Assembly (NCBI GenBank): GCA_016200915.1
Contig: JACQDV010000027.1
Coordinates: 21,084 to 85,083, forward strand
Direction: 5' to 3'
Source of the DNA: Sphingobacteriales bacterium
Lineage (GTDB): Bacteria > Bacteroidota > Bacteroidia > Chitinophagales > Chitinophagaceae
DNA: 64,000 bases
Both the position numbers and the translations under genes were made by a program. Below are positions 53,532 through 63,075 of this stretch, piece after piece. The first letter of the stretch is position 1, and each line of letters starts with the position of its first letter. The notes beneath the pieces are model-generated. The model ran no database searches, was not told the origin of the DNA, and worked only from the letters and a program-made list of their open reading frames with translations.

Positions 53532-56500
53532 ATGCTCAATAAAATCATTCAATTCTCATTACGTAACCGTTTGTTTGTAGTTGCTTTTGCAGCTTTGCTG
53601 ATGGTATATGGTGTTATTACACTTATCAATTTGCCTGTTGATGTGTTACCCGATTTAAACCGGCCAAGAGTAACCATATTTTTAGAAGCCAATGGAATGG
53701 CTCCGGAAGAAATTGAAGCCCAGGTAACACTGCCAGTTGAAACTTCTTTAAATGGCGCTCCCGGTGTAGAGGTAGTGCGTTCTGTTGCCAGCCCGGGTTT
53801 GGGACTTGTGTTTGTTGAATTTGACTGGAGCACAGATGTGTACCGTGCCCGCCAGTTAACTGCCGAAAAATTGCAAACAGTTCAATTACCCAATAAAATT
53901 GTTCCGGTAATGGGTCCTATTAGTTCTGTGATGGGGCAGTTTATGATGGTGGCCGTTACGGGTGATTCTACATCACCGGCTGATATCAGGACATTGAGTG
54001 ATTTTACTATCAGAAGAAGGTTGATGAGTATTAAGGGGGTAAGCCAGGTAATACCGATTGGTGGTGAAAGGCTGCAGTACCAGGTATTGATATCTCCTGA
54101 AAAAATGCGCCAGTATAATGTTTCAATCAATGAGATTGACAACGCTTTACAGGCAACCAATCTTAATTCAACAGGAGGGTTTGTAGATGATAATAAAGGA
54201 AGCGAAGTGTTGGTAAGAAATATTGCCAGGGCAAATTCTTTAGAAGATTTAGCCAGTACTGTAATCAGTAATAAAAACAATGCTCCTGTTTTATTAAAGC
54301 AGATTGCTGAATTAAAATTTGGCGGCCCTATTAAAAGAGGGGATGGTTCATTAAATGGTAACCCTGCGGTAATCCTGAGTATTGAAAAACAACCGGGCGC
54401 CAACACGGTTACTTTAACAGCGGAAATTATCAAAGCTTTGGATGACATAAAAAAGTCAGTGCCAAAAGATGTCAAGATTAATACTGATGTGTTTCAGCAA
54501 AAACATTTTATCGAAAACTCCCTTACCAATGTGGAAGAGGCATTGAGGGATGGTTTTATCCTCGTGGTTATAATTCTTTTTTTGTTTTTAATGAATTTCA
54601 GAACCACTATTATTACACTTACAGCTATTCCTTTGTCATTAATTATTACGGCCATTATTTTTAAAATGTTTGGTATTTCCATCAATACTTTAACGTTGGG
54701 TGGATTGGCTATTGCTATTGGCGAACTGGTGGATGATGCGATAGTGGATGTAGAAAATGTTTTTCGACGCTTAAAGGAAAATTGGGCACTTCCTGAACCA
54801 AGGCCCCTGTCAAAAGTAATTTATGAAGCCAGCAGCGAGGTAAGAAACTCTATTGTGTATGCCACCATCATTGTGGTGCTGGTATTTATGCCTTTATTTT
54901 ATATGCAAGGTATTGAAGGCAAAATATTTGCACCACTTGGTATTGCGTATATCACCTCAATAGTCGCATCCCTGGCGGTTTCATTAACTGTAACTCCCGC
55001 TTTATGCAGTTATTTATTGGGTAAAAAGAAATTTTTACAGCACGTTAATCTTGCTTTCTGGAAAAAGAAAAAGGAATATACTGAGCACCAGATTTTAGAC
55101 CATACGCCTGCCAGTGATACAGAGGCTGCCATGCTGGCTTCTTCTCATGACGATAGTTCGTTTGTGAAATTTTTAAAGCGACAGGATATTAAGTTGTTGA
55201 AACGTGGGTTAAAGCATCCTAAAATAGTAATAGGTATCGCCATTGCTTTAATAGTAGCTGCCATAGCCATTGTACCTTTTTTTGGTACAGAATTTTTACC
55301 TCCGTTCAACGAAGGAAGTTTTACTATTAACCTTTCGTTGCCTGCAAGTACTTCTCTTTCGGAAGCCAATAATGTAGGCAGCATAGCAGAAAAGGAGATA
55401 TTAAAAGTAGATGGTGTATTGCTAACAGCCCGCCGTACCGGCCGTGCCGAATTAGACGAGCATGCAGAGCCCCCCAGCAATTCAGAAATTGAGGTTGCCA
55501 TAAAACCGGCAGACGTTAAAAGGAGGGATATCATATTAGCACAGATTCGAAACAGGCTTTCTGTTCTGCAGGGCGTAACGGTAAATATTGGTCAGCCTAT
55601 TTCACACCGGTTAGACCACTTGCTTTCAGGTGTAAGGGCCCAGGTGGCTATTAAAATATTCGGTAATGACCTTGCAGATTTAAGAAGTAATGCGGCACAA
55701 TTGAAAGAGATTGTAAGCACAGTGCCAGGTGTGGTTGACTTACAGGTGGAAAAGCAAGTATTGGTACCTCAACTCATTGTTAAAATTGACCGGCAGGTGG
55801 TACAGCGTTACGGATTACAGGCAGGCAAAGTAGCAGAGGATATTGAAATATTCTATAATGGTAAAATAAGCAGCCAGATTTTGGATGGTATTAAAAGCTT
55901 TGATATTGTGCTGCGTACTACAGATAGTACCCGAAAGAATTTAGATGAAATAAAAAATACGCAGATATCTCTGCCCGATGGCTCATTGATACCCTTACAA
56001 CAAATTGCAAAAATAGAAATTGAAAACGGAGTTAATTCCGTCTATCATGAAAATACCTTGCGGAGAATAGTGGTAAGTGCCAATGTACAGGGCAGGGATT
56101 TGGGAACCACTGTAAAAGAAATGCAGCAAAAAGTAAATGAGCAATTAAAACTGCCGCAGGGATATTTTTTACAATGGGGCGGCCAGTTCGAAAGCCAGCA
56201 ATCAGCATCAAAACTGATAGGCATCTTAAGCATATTTTCTTTCCTGGGAATTTTTCTGGTATTGTTCAGTCATTTTAAATCATCAAGAATTGTGCTGCAG
56301 ATAATGCTGAATATTCCATTGGCATTAATAGGTAGCGTAATAGCAGTTATGTTAACTGGGGGGGTCTTTTCTATTGCAACACTTGTTGGTTTTATCACTC
56401 TCACAGGTATAGCTTCAAGAAATGGAATTATGATGATTTCGCATTACATCCATTTAGTACAGCACGAAGGGGAAACTTTTGGCGATAAAATGATTATCCG

Positions 56501-56750
56501 TGGTTCATTGGAAAGATTAGTGCCTGTGTTGATGACTGCATTGGTTGCAGCATTAGCACTGATACCATTAACGTTGGATGCAACTGCACCCGGCAAGGAA
56601 ATTCTGTATCCGGTAGCCACTGTTATTTTGGGTGGATTAATCAGCTCTACTTTATTGGATATGATTGTAACACCTGTTGTGTTTAAGCAGTTTGGGGAGA
56701 AGGCTTTAAAGAAGTATCTGGAAGAACAAGGAAAGAAGGAATTTGAATAA
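53532..56750 (+). CDS. Heavy-metal-efflux-family RND permease (CzcA-like)
   Basis: 1072 residues, intact. TM1 (IIQFSLRNRLFVVAFAALL), porter halves, proton-relay helix GELVDDAIVDVENV, and TM7-12. At the three CusA copper positions it has RLDHLLSG (His), FYNGKIS and NGVNSVYHEN, so the Met triad is absent. It belongs to the heavy-metal-efflux clade but the substrate is probably not Cu(I); Zn, Co, Ni, Cd or an organic compound is possible. Last pump of the operon; expected partners are the TolC and adaptor at 39.7-42.5 kb. Confidence 0.88.
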   Translation: MLNKIIQFSLRNRLFVVAFAALLMVYGVITLINLPVDVLPDLNRPRVTIFLEANGMAPEEIEAQVTLPVETSLNGAPGVEVVRSVASPGLGLVFVEFDWSTDVYRARQLTAEKLQTVQLPNKIVPVMGPISSVMGQFMMVAVTGDSTSPADIRTLSDFTIRRRLMSIKGVSQVIPIGGERLQYQVLISPEKMRQYNVSINEIDNALQATNLNSTGGFVDDNKGSEVLVRNIARANSLEDLASTVISNKNNAPVLLKQIAELKFGGPIKRGDGSLNGNPAVILSIEKQPGANTVTLTAEIIKALDDIKKSVPKDVKINTDVFQQKHFIENSLTNVEEALRDGFILVVIILFLFLMNFRTTIITLTAIPLSLIITAIIFKMFGISINTLTLGGLAIAIGELVDDAIVDVENVFRRLKENWALPEPRPLSKVIYEASSEVRNSIVYATIIVVLVFMPLFYMQGIEGKIFAPLGIAYITSIVASLAVSLTVTPALCSYLLGKKKFLQHVNLAFWKKKKEYTEHQILDHTPASDTEAAMLASSHDDSSFVKFLKRQDIKLLKRGLKHPKIVIGIAIALIVAAIAIVPFFGTEFLPPFNEGSFTINLSLPASTSLSEANNVGSIAEKEILKVDGVLLTARRTGRAELDEHAEPPSNSEIEVAIKPADVKRRDIILAQIRNRLSVLQGVTVNIGQPISHRLDHLLSGVRAQVAIKIFGNDLADLRSNAAQLKEIVSTVPGVVDLQVEKQVLVPQLIVKIDRQVVQRYGLQAGKVAEDIEIFYNGKISSQILDGIKSFDIVLRTTDSTRKNLDEIKNTQISLPDGSLIPLQQIAKIEIENGVNSVYHENTLRRIVVSANVQGRDLGTTVKEMQQKVNEQLKLPQGYFLQWGGQFESQQSASKLIGILSIFSFLGIFLVLFSHFKSSRIVLQIMLNIPLALIGSVIAVMLTGGVFSIATLVGFITLTGIASRNGIMMISHYIHLVQHEGETFGDKMIIRGSLERLVPVLMTALVAALALIPLTLDATAPGKEILYPVATVILGGLISSTLLDMIVTPVVFKQFGEKALKKYLEEQGKKEFE

Positions 56751-56922
56751 AGATAATGATGTTATAGAAAAAGAAAAACCACATGGGTCGGATCCCTGCT
56801 TTAGTTTCCTTATTTATAATGAAACGCTTTTGGAGCAGGGTTTCCGTACCCACCAAATTGAAAAGCCGGGTTTTAAAAAGATTTATGCACTACATAATTT
56901 CAGGATTGAGATATTGCAATGA
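56743..56922 (+). CDS. Possible small protein coupled to a methyltransferase
   Basis: A frame of 59 codons starting at TTG (overlapping the pump's stop) and ending with TGA that overlaps the methyltransferase ATG (ATGA). The product includes HGSDPCFSFLIYNETLLEQG and FKKIYALHNFRIEILQ; no family recognised. AAGAAGGA precedes the TTG at short spacing. The same DNA folds into a long imperfect hairpin (56785-56851), so it could instead be a structured RNA. Weak support. Confidence 0.35.
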   Translation: MNKDNDVIEKEKPHGSDPCFSFLIYNETLLEQGFRTHQIEKPGFKKIYALHNFRIEILQ

Positions 56923-57569
56923 ATAAACCAAAATACATACCAGCACTCCGGTTCAAATGGTTAACTCCATTGTATGATTTCTTCATTAATCTCACCATGC
57001 CTGAGAAGAAAATTAAAAAGGCATTAATTGAAGTAGCCGGTATTTCACCACGCATGAAAGTATTGGATTTTGGATGCGGTACAGCTACATTAACTATTAT
57101 GATAAAGGAATTATACCCGGAGGTGAAGTTAACGGGTATTGATGTAGATAGAGAAATTTTAGATAAGGCAGGTCAAAAAGTAAGAGAAAAGAAGTTGGAT
57201 ATTTTTTTACTGGATTACGATGGTTCACATCTTCCCTTTCAGAACAAAGCCTTTGAGAGAATACTCTCCTGTTTGGTTTTTCACCACCTTCATACGGATG
57301 CAAAGAAAATAACTATGTCTGAAGCCTTTAGGGTTTTAGGTAATAACGGTGAAATAATTATCGCAGATTTTGGCCGTTCAAAATCATGGGTTCAAAGAAC
57401 TCTTTTTAATTTAATAAGAGGCCTGGATGGATTTAAATCAACAGATGCCAATGCAAAAGGGTTGCTGCCAAAATTAATCTCAGAAGCAGGTTTTGAAAAT
57501 GTAACTATTAAAAAACGTTTCAAAACTATGTTTGGTGAAGTTCAGATTATCAGTGCTGAAAAAATATAA
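56919..57569 (+). CDS. Class I SAM-dependent methyltransferase
   Basis: 216 residues. VLDFGCGTATLTIMIKE (SAM-binding motif I, ~48), TGIDVDREIL (motif II), LPFQNKAFERILSCLVFHHL and GEIIIADFGRS (motif IV region). UbiE/Methyltransf_11 type without further sign of substrate. Its ATG overlaps the stop of the small frame before it. Encoded at the 3' end of the metal operon; arsenite- or lipid-methylating roles cannot be separated by sequence alone. Confidence 0.82.
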   Translation: MNKPKYIPALRFKWLTPLYDFFINLTMPEKKIKKALIEVAGISPRMKVLDFGCGTATLTIMIKELYPEVKLTGIDVDREILDKAGQKVREKKLDIFLLDYDGSHLPFQNKAFERILSCLVFHHLHTDAKKITMSEAFRVLGNNGEIIIADFGRSKSWVQRTLFNLIRGLDGFKSTDANAKGLLPKLISEAGFENVTIKKRFKTMFGEVQIISAEKI

Positions 57570-57590
57570 ACACAAATAAATAATATAAAG

Positions 57591-58154
57591 ATGAAGAAGT
57601 TTTATTTTCTGCTTTTAATGGTTGCAACTGCGTTTGGAGTAAAAGCACAAGAACAAAATAAAGAAGCAGTATGCTACAACCCAAATTTAGTAAAAGATAC
57701 CAGTAAGAAAAGTATCAAATCAATGGCCTTTGCTATCGTCAATGGCGATAGTATAAAAATCAATTATCATTCTCCTGGTGTTCGTAAAAGGGTTATCTGG
57801 GGTGGTCTTGTTCCTTACGATGAAGTGTGGGTTACAGGGGCACACGATGCCACTACAATCGAATTCGGTAAACAACTTATTGTTGGCGGCAAACAAATCC
57901 CTGCCGGTAAGTATGCGTTTTTCACTATTCCCGGAAAAAATGAATGGACTGTTATTATTAACAAAAAATGGAAACAACACCTGGCAACTGAATATGATGA
58001 AAAAGAGGACGTAGTAAGAATTAATGTAAAGCCACAGGAAAACAATTATACAGAAAGGCTGCAATATTTTATTGATCCTGTAGAGGGTAATAATGTGAAA
58101 ATATCAGTCGCATGGGAGAAAATCAGGATTGAGTTTCCAGTTATAATAAAGTAA
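57591..58154 (+). CDS. DUF2911 exported protein
   Basis: 187 residues. Signal peptide FYFLLLMVATAFGVKAQ; the DUF2911 body with INYHSPGVRKRVIWGGLVPYDEVWVTGAHDATTIEF, GKYAFFTIPGKNEWTVIINKKWKQH and the C-terminal VAWEKIRIEFPV. Periplasmic beta-sandwich of unknown role, common in Bacteroidota. Six bases before the PepSY gene. Confidence 0.85.
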   Translation: MKKFYFLLLMVATAFGVKAQEQNKEAVCYNPNLVKDTSKKSIKSMAFAIVNGDSIKINYHSPGVRKRVIWGGLVPYDEVWVTGAHDATTIEFGKQLIVGGKQIPAGKYAFFTIPGKNEWTVIINKKWKQHLATEYDEKEDVVRINVKPQENNYTERLQYFIDPVEGNNVKISVAWEKIRIEFPVIIK

Positions 58155-58159
58155 TCATT

Positions 58160-58933
58160 ATGGCAAAAAGCAAACACTACTATATCCGAAAGACACACCG
58201 CTGGCTCGGTGTTATTTTAGGCATCCAGTTTTTATTATGGACAATTGGTGGCCTGTATTTCAGTTGGAGCAATATGGATGAAGTGCATGGAGATTTTCAA
58301 AAGAAAAATGCACCGCTACTTTCATCTGATATTTCATTAGTCAGCCCTACAGTAGTGCTTGATACAATAAAAAAAGTTCATCGCATTGATTCAGTTGTGT
58401 CCATTCAATTGATTGAAATTTTGGGCAAGCCTTTTTATCAGGTTCGTTGTATAAGTGCCATTCATAACGAAACTAATCATGAACATGATATGCAGGCAAT
58501 GAATCATCTTGCCAATGCAGAAACAGGTCAGCTTCGAGGGCCGTTAACAAAAGAGGAAGCAGTTGAAGTTGCTAAAATGAGATTTAATGGTGAGCCAAAG
58601 TTAAAATCAGTTGAATACTTGACAGGCACAAATGGTCATCATGAATATCGGGGAAGCCCCTTGCCGACGTATGCTATTACATTTGAACATCCGTCAAAGA
58701 CCACCGTTTATGTAGCCAGTGAACTAGGAACCGTTCAAAAATTCAGAAACGATAAATGGAGAATATTTGATTTCCTATGGATGATGCACACAATGGATTA
58801 TGAAGGCAGGGATAATTTTGGGAATATATTACTCCGTGGTTTTTCCATTTTTGGATTGGTAACGGTGCTGAGTGGGTTTGCTCTCTTTTTTGTTAGCACT
58901 AAATGGGGTAAAAAAGTCCTACGAACAAAGTAA
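58160..58933 (+). CDS. PepSY-domain membrane protein
   Basis: 257 residues with a TM near each end (WLGVILGIQFLLWTIGGLYFSW; LRGFSIFGLVTVLSGFALFFV) and a periplasmic PepSY-like region (LTKEEAVEVAKMRFNGEPKLKSVEYL). A His/Met stretch (HNETNHEHDMQAMNHL) may bind metal. Resembles PepSY-associated TM proteins that work in iron/copper reduction. Last gene of the plus-strand island, before a terminator. Confidence 0.8.
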   Translation: MAKSKHYYIRKTHRWLGVILGIQFLLWTIGGLYFSWSNMDEVHGDFQKKNAPLLSSDISLVSPTVVLDTIKKVHRIDSVVSIQLIEILGKPFYQVRCISAIHNETNHEHDMQAMNHLANAETGQLRGPLTKEEAVEVAKMRFNGEPKLKSVEYLTGTNGHHEYRGSPLPTYAITFEHPSKTTVYVASELGTVQKFRNDKWRIFDFLWMMHTMDYEGRDNFGNILLRGFSIFGLVTVLSGFALFFVSTKWGKKVLRTK

Positions 58934-58965
58934 AAACCGTTTGATTTTCTACTTTCGCAATTTAA

Positions 58966-58999
58966 TTTTAATCCGCCTTCGGGTTTTATTTTATTTTAG
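58966..58999 (+). terminator. Rho-independent terminator after the metal island
   Basis: AATCCG (58970-58975), CCTT loop and CGGGTT (58980-58985) form a six-pair stem followed by TTTATTTTATTTT. Starts ~35 bases after the PepSY stop and precedes convergent genes. One of the clearest terminators in the window. Confidence 0.7.
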
Positions 59000-59053
59000 C
59001 AAACCGTATGCTTTTCCCTCGCTTCAATAATTCAATAATATGAAGTAGCTAAC

Positions 59054-60259
59054 CTACAACTTCCCTGCAATACCTGCCCATTTTTGTAACATTTCTTTCA
59101 TGATGTTTAATGTCGTTTTATCCGGGGCATGGTATTTTGTTTCCAGGCTACCGTAAGATATTTCATCTTTTTGCAAGGTTGTAAATAGCTTGGAAACAGT
59201 ACGTAACATAGGCGCTACCGTTTTATTGATAATAATTTTATCAGCAACAAGCAGGCGGATTAATACAGCCAGTTTAGCTACAGAAACAGAAGTCTGTACC
59301 TTTGATTCTGGATCTATTTGCAAATCTTTGTTTTTCCCCTTTAGAATAGATAATTCTTCGCTTCTTATTCTTTCAATTATCCAATCATTCAATTGCACTT
59401 TAATAGCAGGATGGTTTAAATCATACCCAACACCTGGCCTTTCTTTCCATTGAGCAATCTGAAATTGCTCAATTTTCAGCAACACCAAATTCTCGTCGTT
59501 ACTGCTCTTGCTGCTTATTTTAGTCTTGATAAGATTGATTTCATAATCAATAAAACCTGTTGTGTTTAGGTTGTTGTCAATAAACAATTCCCGGATAAAG
59601 GCTTCATTTATTACAGAGGTTGAGGACTCAATTTTTCGGAACATATTTTTAAGATAGTTAACTTTCCGAAAGCTGAGGTAATTTTCTGATGCTACTGAGT
59701 TTTGATTAAGACATTCCTGCAAGACATCCATTATTGGTGATTGAGCAAGTTTTATTTTCCAGTATTCCAGTTTTAGAGTTGTGCTCTCCTGTAATTGTTT
59801 CCAACAATACACTGAAATCCTGAAATCAAAATCAAAATGCTGGTATAGAAAATTCTGCATAAAGTGCAATACCATTTCCACTTCATTGCACAATGGCTCT
59901 TGTACTTCCCGTTCGGGTAAAATGTCAGAGAGGTTAATCAGCAATGCCTGTACCAACCTAATATATTGTTTTTTGTCTGTGATTCTTATGTTATTAATCA
60001 GCACATCCATTAATAACTCTGGTATCAATTCCAGGTCGTTTTGTAAACTTTTCAGCATGCCCTTATATTCTAAGTTGTCAAATAGACACTCTCCTGATTC
60101 CTTTCGAAAAGCCCCGTCTTTCAAAAAACGATACCATTTAGTTAATGCTTGTTGAACAGTTAGTCTGCTTAGCAAAGTGTTTTCTGAGTATTGACTGAGC
60201 AGGGAATGCCCCGGCATAAGATCAATTTTATGACCATTTCCATTCAGCAGTGTTTCCAT
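59054..60259 (-). CDS. Protein of unknown function
   Basis: About 401 residues from the ATG at 60259 (the frame is open to 60298). No signal peptide or TM; helix-rich. The C-terminal segment VAKLAVLIRLLVADKIIINKTVAPMLRTVSKLF is weakly reminiscent of the end of RteC-type regulators of Bacteroidota conjugative transposons, but I would not assign it. Codons are more AT-rich than in the copper genes. Its neighbours are a LuxR regulator and, further on, a toxin remnant and an IS. Confidence 0.6.
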   Translation of the reverse strand: METLLNGNGHKIDLMPGHSLLSQYSENTLLSRLTVQQALTKWYRFLKDGAFRKESGECLFDNLEYKGMLKSLQNDLELIPELLMDVLINNIRITDKKQYIRLVQALLINLSDILPEREVQEPLCNEVEMVLHFMQNFLYQHFDFDFRISVYCWKQLQESTTLKLEYWKIKLAQSPIMDVLQECLNQNSVASENYLSFRKVNYLKNMFRKIESSTSVINEAFIRELFIDNNLNTTGFIDYEINLIKTKISSKSSNDENLVLLKIEQFQIAQWKERPGVGYDLNHPAIKVQLNDWIIERIRSEELSILKGKNKDLQIDPESKVQTSVSVAKLAVLIRLLVADKIIINKTVAPMLRTVSKLFTTLQKDEISYGSLETKYHAPDKTTLNIMKEMLQKWAGIAGKL

Positions 60260-60360
60260 AACAAATTTTATGAATGAAACCGGCAAATTGTAAACCAAGC
60301 ATAATACGTTACTCTGAGTATTTCAATACGTAAACCAGCTTATTTTTTGACAAATAACAG

Positions 60361-61392
60361 TTAACTGGGTTGCCCAACAGCAGTTGCCCCTAGTTTGTTA
60401 AGCAGTTCGAGCTTATTCGAAGCATTCACTTTGGTAAAAATATTCTGCACATGCTTTGTTACTGTTCTTTCAGCAATAAACAATGTCTCAGCAATTTGCC
60501 TGTAGGAATTACCACGACAAATAAAAAGAACGATCTCTTTTTCCCTACTCATAAGGCTGTAAATGTGGCAACTGTTCATAACCCTTTCTTCAGCACTTAT
60601 TTTTTCCAGTTCTTTGGTTCTTTTGTCTACTTCCTCTTGCAGTTGTTCATTCCAGTTCAAAAGCTGACTTTCTGAAGCGATTAACCGTTCATGTTCCGTT
60701 CGTACTTGCTCTACTGTTTGTTTTACATGAAGAGCAAGCAATAATAAAAAGCCTGTATTCGTAACAGTTGCCTCGATCGATTGATTCAAATTAAAATAAG
60801 TAATAAAAGGGAGACCTACCCACGGCGTTAAACTAAAAAAAAGTATTCCTGCTTCTTGTTTTACATCACGGGATATATGAGAACCGGCATTTTTAAACCG
60901 AATGGATTTTTGAAGTGAAACCAATACCCAAAGTGCATAAACCACCGGAATAATCAGAATATTTTTTGCATAGTTAAGATTGTGGCTGACAGCAAATACT
61001 ATTACAAATAATAAGTATGGCAGTACCAGGAAATAAATTACTCCACGCCTTGCATGAAATTCCATTTTCCTTAACTCAAACGCTTTATAAACGTAATAAG
61101 GGAAGTAAGCTGGCGTAATAAAGCCTGTGGCATACGCAATGCATTCCTGCACAAAAAAGGATCCCGGTAATTTTGGATCAGGCAGTAATCCACCTGTGAT
61201 ATTGTAAGCAAGCAATAATAGTATGAGAACAATATCCAAGCCTGTTGTTTTGTGGTCGGGTCTTGCGAAACGATAAATAAGCAGATAAAAGAGAATTACC
61301 AGCTCAACGCAAATAAACCCAAAAGTGACCCAATGCATTTCTGTACCCGGAACTAACATAACTCGATATTTTCTTACGTTCTTTTCATACAA
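60361..61392 (-). CDS. Membrane-bound LuxR-family regulator with 7-TM-like sensor
   Basis: 343 residues (starts at 61392, 61359 or 61338 are possible). Residues ~20-225 hold about seven TMs (VTFGFICVELVILFYLLIY, LDIVLILLLLAYNITGGLL, and others). A coiled coil follows (~230-270, ESQLLNWNEQLQEEVDKRTK), then a LuxR HTH (LMSREKEIVLFICRGNSYRQIAETLFIAERTVTKHVQNIF). This places the DNA-binding domain on a membrane sensor. Overlaps the end of the GNAT gene by 19 bases if the first start is used. Confidence 0.8.
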   Translation of the reverse strand: MYEKNVRKYRVMLVPGTEMHWVTFGFICVELVILFYLLIYRFARPDHKTTGLDIVLILLLLAYNITGGLLPDPKLPGSFFVQECIAYATGFITPAYFPYYVYKAFELRKMEFHARRGVIYFLVLPYLLFVIVFAVSHNLNYAKNILIIPVVYALWVLVSLQKSIRFKNAGSHISRDVKQEAGILFFSLTPWVGLPFITYFNLNQSIEATVTNTGFLLLLALHVKQTVEQVRTEHERLIASESQLLNWNEQLQEEVDKRTKELEKISAEERVMNSCHIYSLMSREKEIVLFICRGNSYRQIAETLFIAERTVTKHVQNIFTKVNASNKLELLNKLGATAVGQPS

Positions 61393-61943
61393 TACAGGCT
61401 ATAACCAAAATCAAGCTCCTTGTATGTTTTAAACCTATGCTTTTCATACCAGGGAAGATTCTTTAATGTTGATGTTTCGAGACAGATAATTCTTTTTTGC
61501 GAAAGGCCTTCTTCAATAACTGCAGTAAGCAGCTTGCTTCCAATACCTTTGCCTTGTTCTGAGCAATCAACACCAATAAACCACAGGTAATACAGAAACC
61601 CTTCCGGGTGGATTTTACTAATGGAAGCTTCACGGCTCATCGCCTTTTTGACATTCCGCAACCCGATCACGGAAGTTGCAAGCTTTATATCCAGTAAGAC
61701 AGACCGCAGAGAAATTTTTTTCTTGTCAGGCAAAAGGATTAACGCAAAAGCCTTTTTGTCGCCGGACAGAAATACATCTCCCGACAAATAGCAAACATCG
61801 AAAGAATAAGCCATCAACTTCCTGATCCATTTCTTTCTTTTAACATCCTGCGGAATGATGTAGTTAATGCTCTTGTTGTCATCAAAAGAGTTGGAAAGTA
61901 TCTCAACAATACGATTTTTATCCTCAATACCGGCTCTTATCAT
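61374..61943 (-). CDS. GNAT-family N-acetyltransferase
   Basis: The frame is open to 61988, but the ATG at 61943 begins the conserved fold (MIRAGIEDKNRIVEILSNSF), so ~189 residues. The acetyl-CoA loop is visible in CSEQGKGIGSKLLTAVIEEG (Q/R-x-x-G-x-G/A), followed by ICLETSTLKNLPWYEKHRF. Acetyl-transfer to an unknown amine. Upstream of and overlapping the LuxR gene, so probably co-transcribed. Confidence 0.85.
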   Translation of the reverse strand: MIRAGIEDKNRIVEILSNSFDDNKSINYIIPQDVKRKKWIRKLMAYSFDVCYLSGDVFLSGDKKAFALILLPDKKKISLRSVLLDIKLATSVIGLRNVKKAMSREASISKIHPEGFLYYLWFIGVDCSEQGKGIGSKLLTAVIEEGLSQKRIICLETSTLKNLPWYEKHRFKTYKELDFGYSLYCMKRT

Positions 61944-62100
61944 AGTACCTTTTTTTTTGACGCAGATTCCCTCCTTATTAAATCTCAAAACTCATTCCGG
62001 TTGGTTTGAAGAAGTTTTGCGCAAAAGCAGAAAAGTTTTGCAATCGGAATTTTTTGAACCGGTTCTTTTGGGTTGTTGCAGTTCTTCAGAGTAGGGCTTG

Positions 62101-63075
62101 CTATTGAACCTCGTTTTGAATAACGATATCTTCAAATATTAATTTGCCGTTTATTTTTGTAAATCGAACTATATAATTAACAGCTTTATTTGAAGGTCCA
62201 GAAGCTAAATAAGGATTTGCCACCTTTACTATTACTGTTTGTAAAAGGGTATCATCAGGTTGATGTTCCCATTTGCCCTGTAGTCGTTGCAAACCCTCTT
62301 CAGCTAATTGTTCCAGGCTTAAATGTTCATTTGCTACTCTGAATTTACCATTGAGCCATTTTAATTCTTTCAGGAGATTATCAAAATCAGGAGATTCTCT
62401 GTAGATCATATTGGCCTGCATAAACTCATAATCCTGCCGGTACAATTCTATCAAATCCGGAGCAGGAATGAATGCTAAGCTTTCAACAGTCATTCCTTCA
62501 TAATTGATTACACGTATATAACCAGCCCGGTGTTGCAATAGACTTTTGAAAAGCTCTTTGTCATTTAATGCTTCCTTCATAACGGCTGTTTGCATCATTG
62601 TAACCAGGTCGTACAAATGTCTTGACATACGATCTCCCTGAAGTTTTGATAATACAGGGTTGGCAAATTTCTCATGCAATAAAAGCACTTTCTCAATGAA
62701 CGTTTTTCTTGGCACTACTGTTCTCACAGCAAACGGAGTTTCTGCATAAGCAGGATTGGGGAAATATTCATTGAGTAGGGAATGTATCTGTATTATTTCA
62801 GATGGTTCAGCAAGCAACCGCACACTGAATTCAATTTTTATTGCATCAGCCAGGTAAGGATTAGGTTCGTAAAGTGATGGATAGTTAACGTAAAGCGATT
62901 GGGGGTCTTTATCAGGCATGGTCTGCTTCACTTCTTCAGCTATTATTTCCAGCATATCTTCTGGTACTTCTAACGAAAGTAATGATTGTTGCAGTGCATC
63001 TTTAATAGCGGTGCTGGTAAATGTACAGCCTTCCCGCTTTAATTGCTTTACGTATGAATGCGAGGGATTGTTTAA
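62101..63075 (-). pseudogene. AbiEii/AbiGii-family toxin remnant, 5' end removed by IS
   Basis: The first ATG is at 62955, but the same frame is open to 63075, where it meets the IS. The ~324 codons read VNYPSLYEPNPYLADAIKIEF, RTVVPRKTFIEKVLLLHEKF and DRMSRHLYDLVTMM, typical of the AbiEii toxin after its nucleotidyltransferase core. The N-terminal third with the GGTSLS and Asp-x-Asp catalytic motifs is missing, and no AbiEi antitoxin is visible. It should be inactive as a toxin. Confidence 0.75.

Noticed and set aside
61867..62094. 75-codon plus-strand frame between GNAT and the AbiEii remnant
   Set aside because: Mostly antisense to the GNAT gene's 5' end; the rest has no recognisable similarity.
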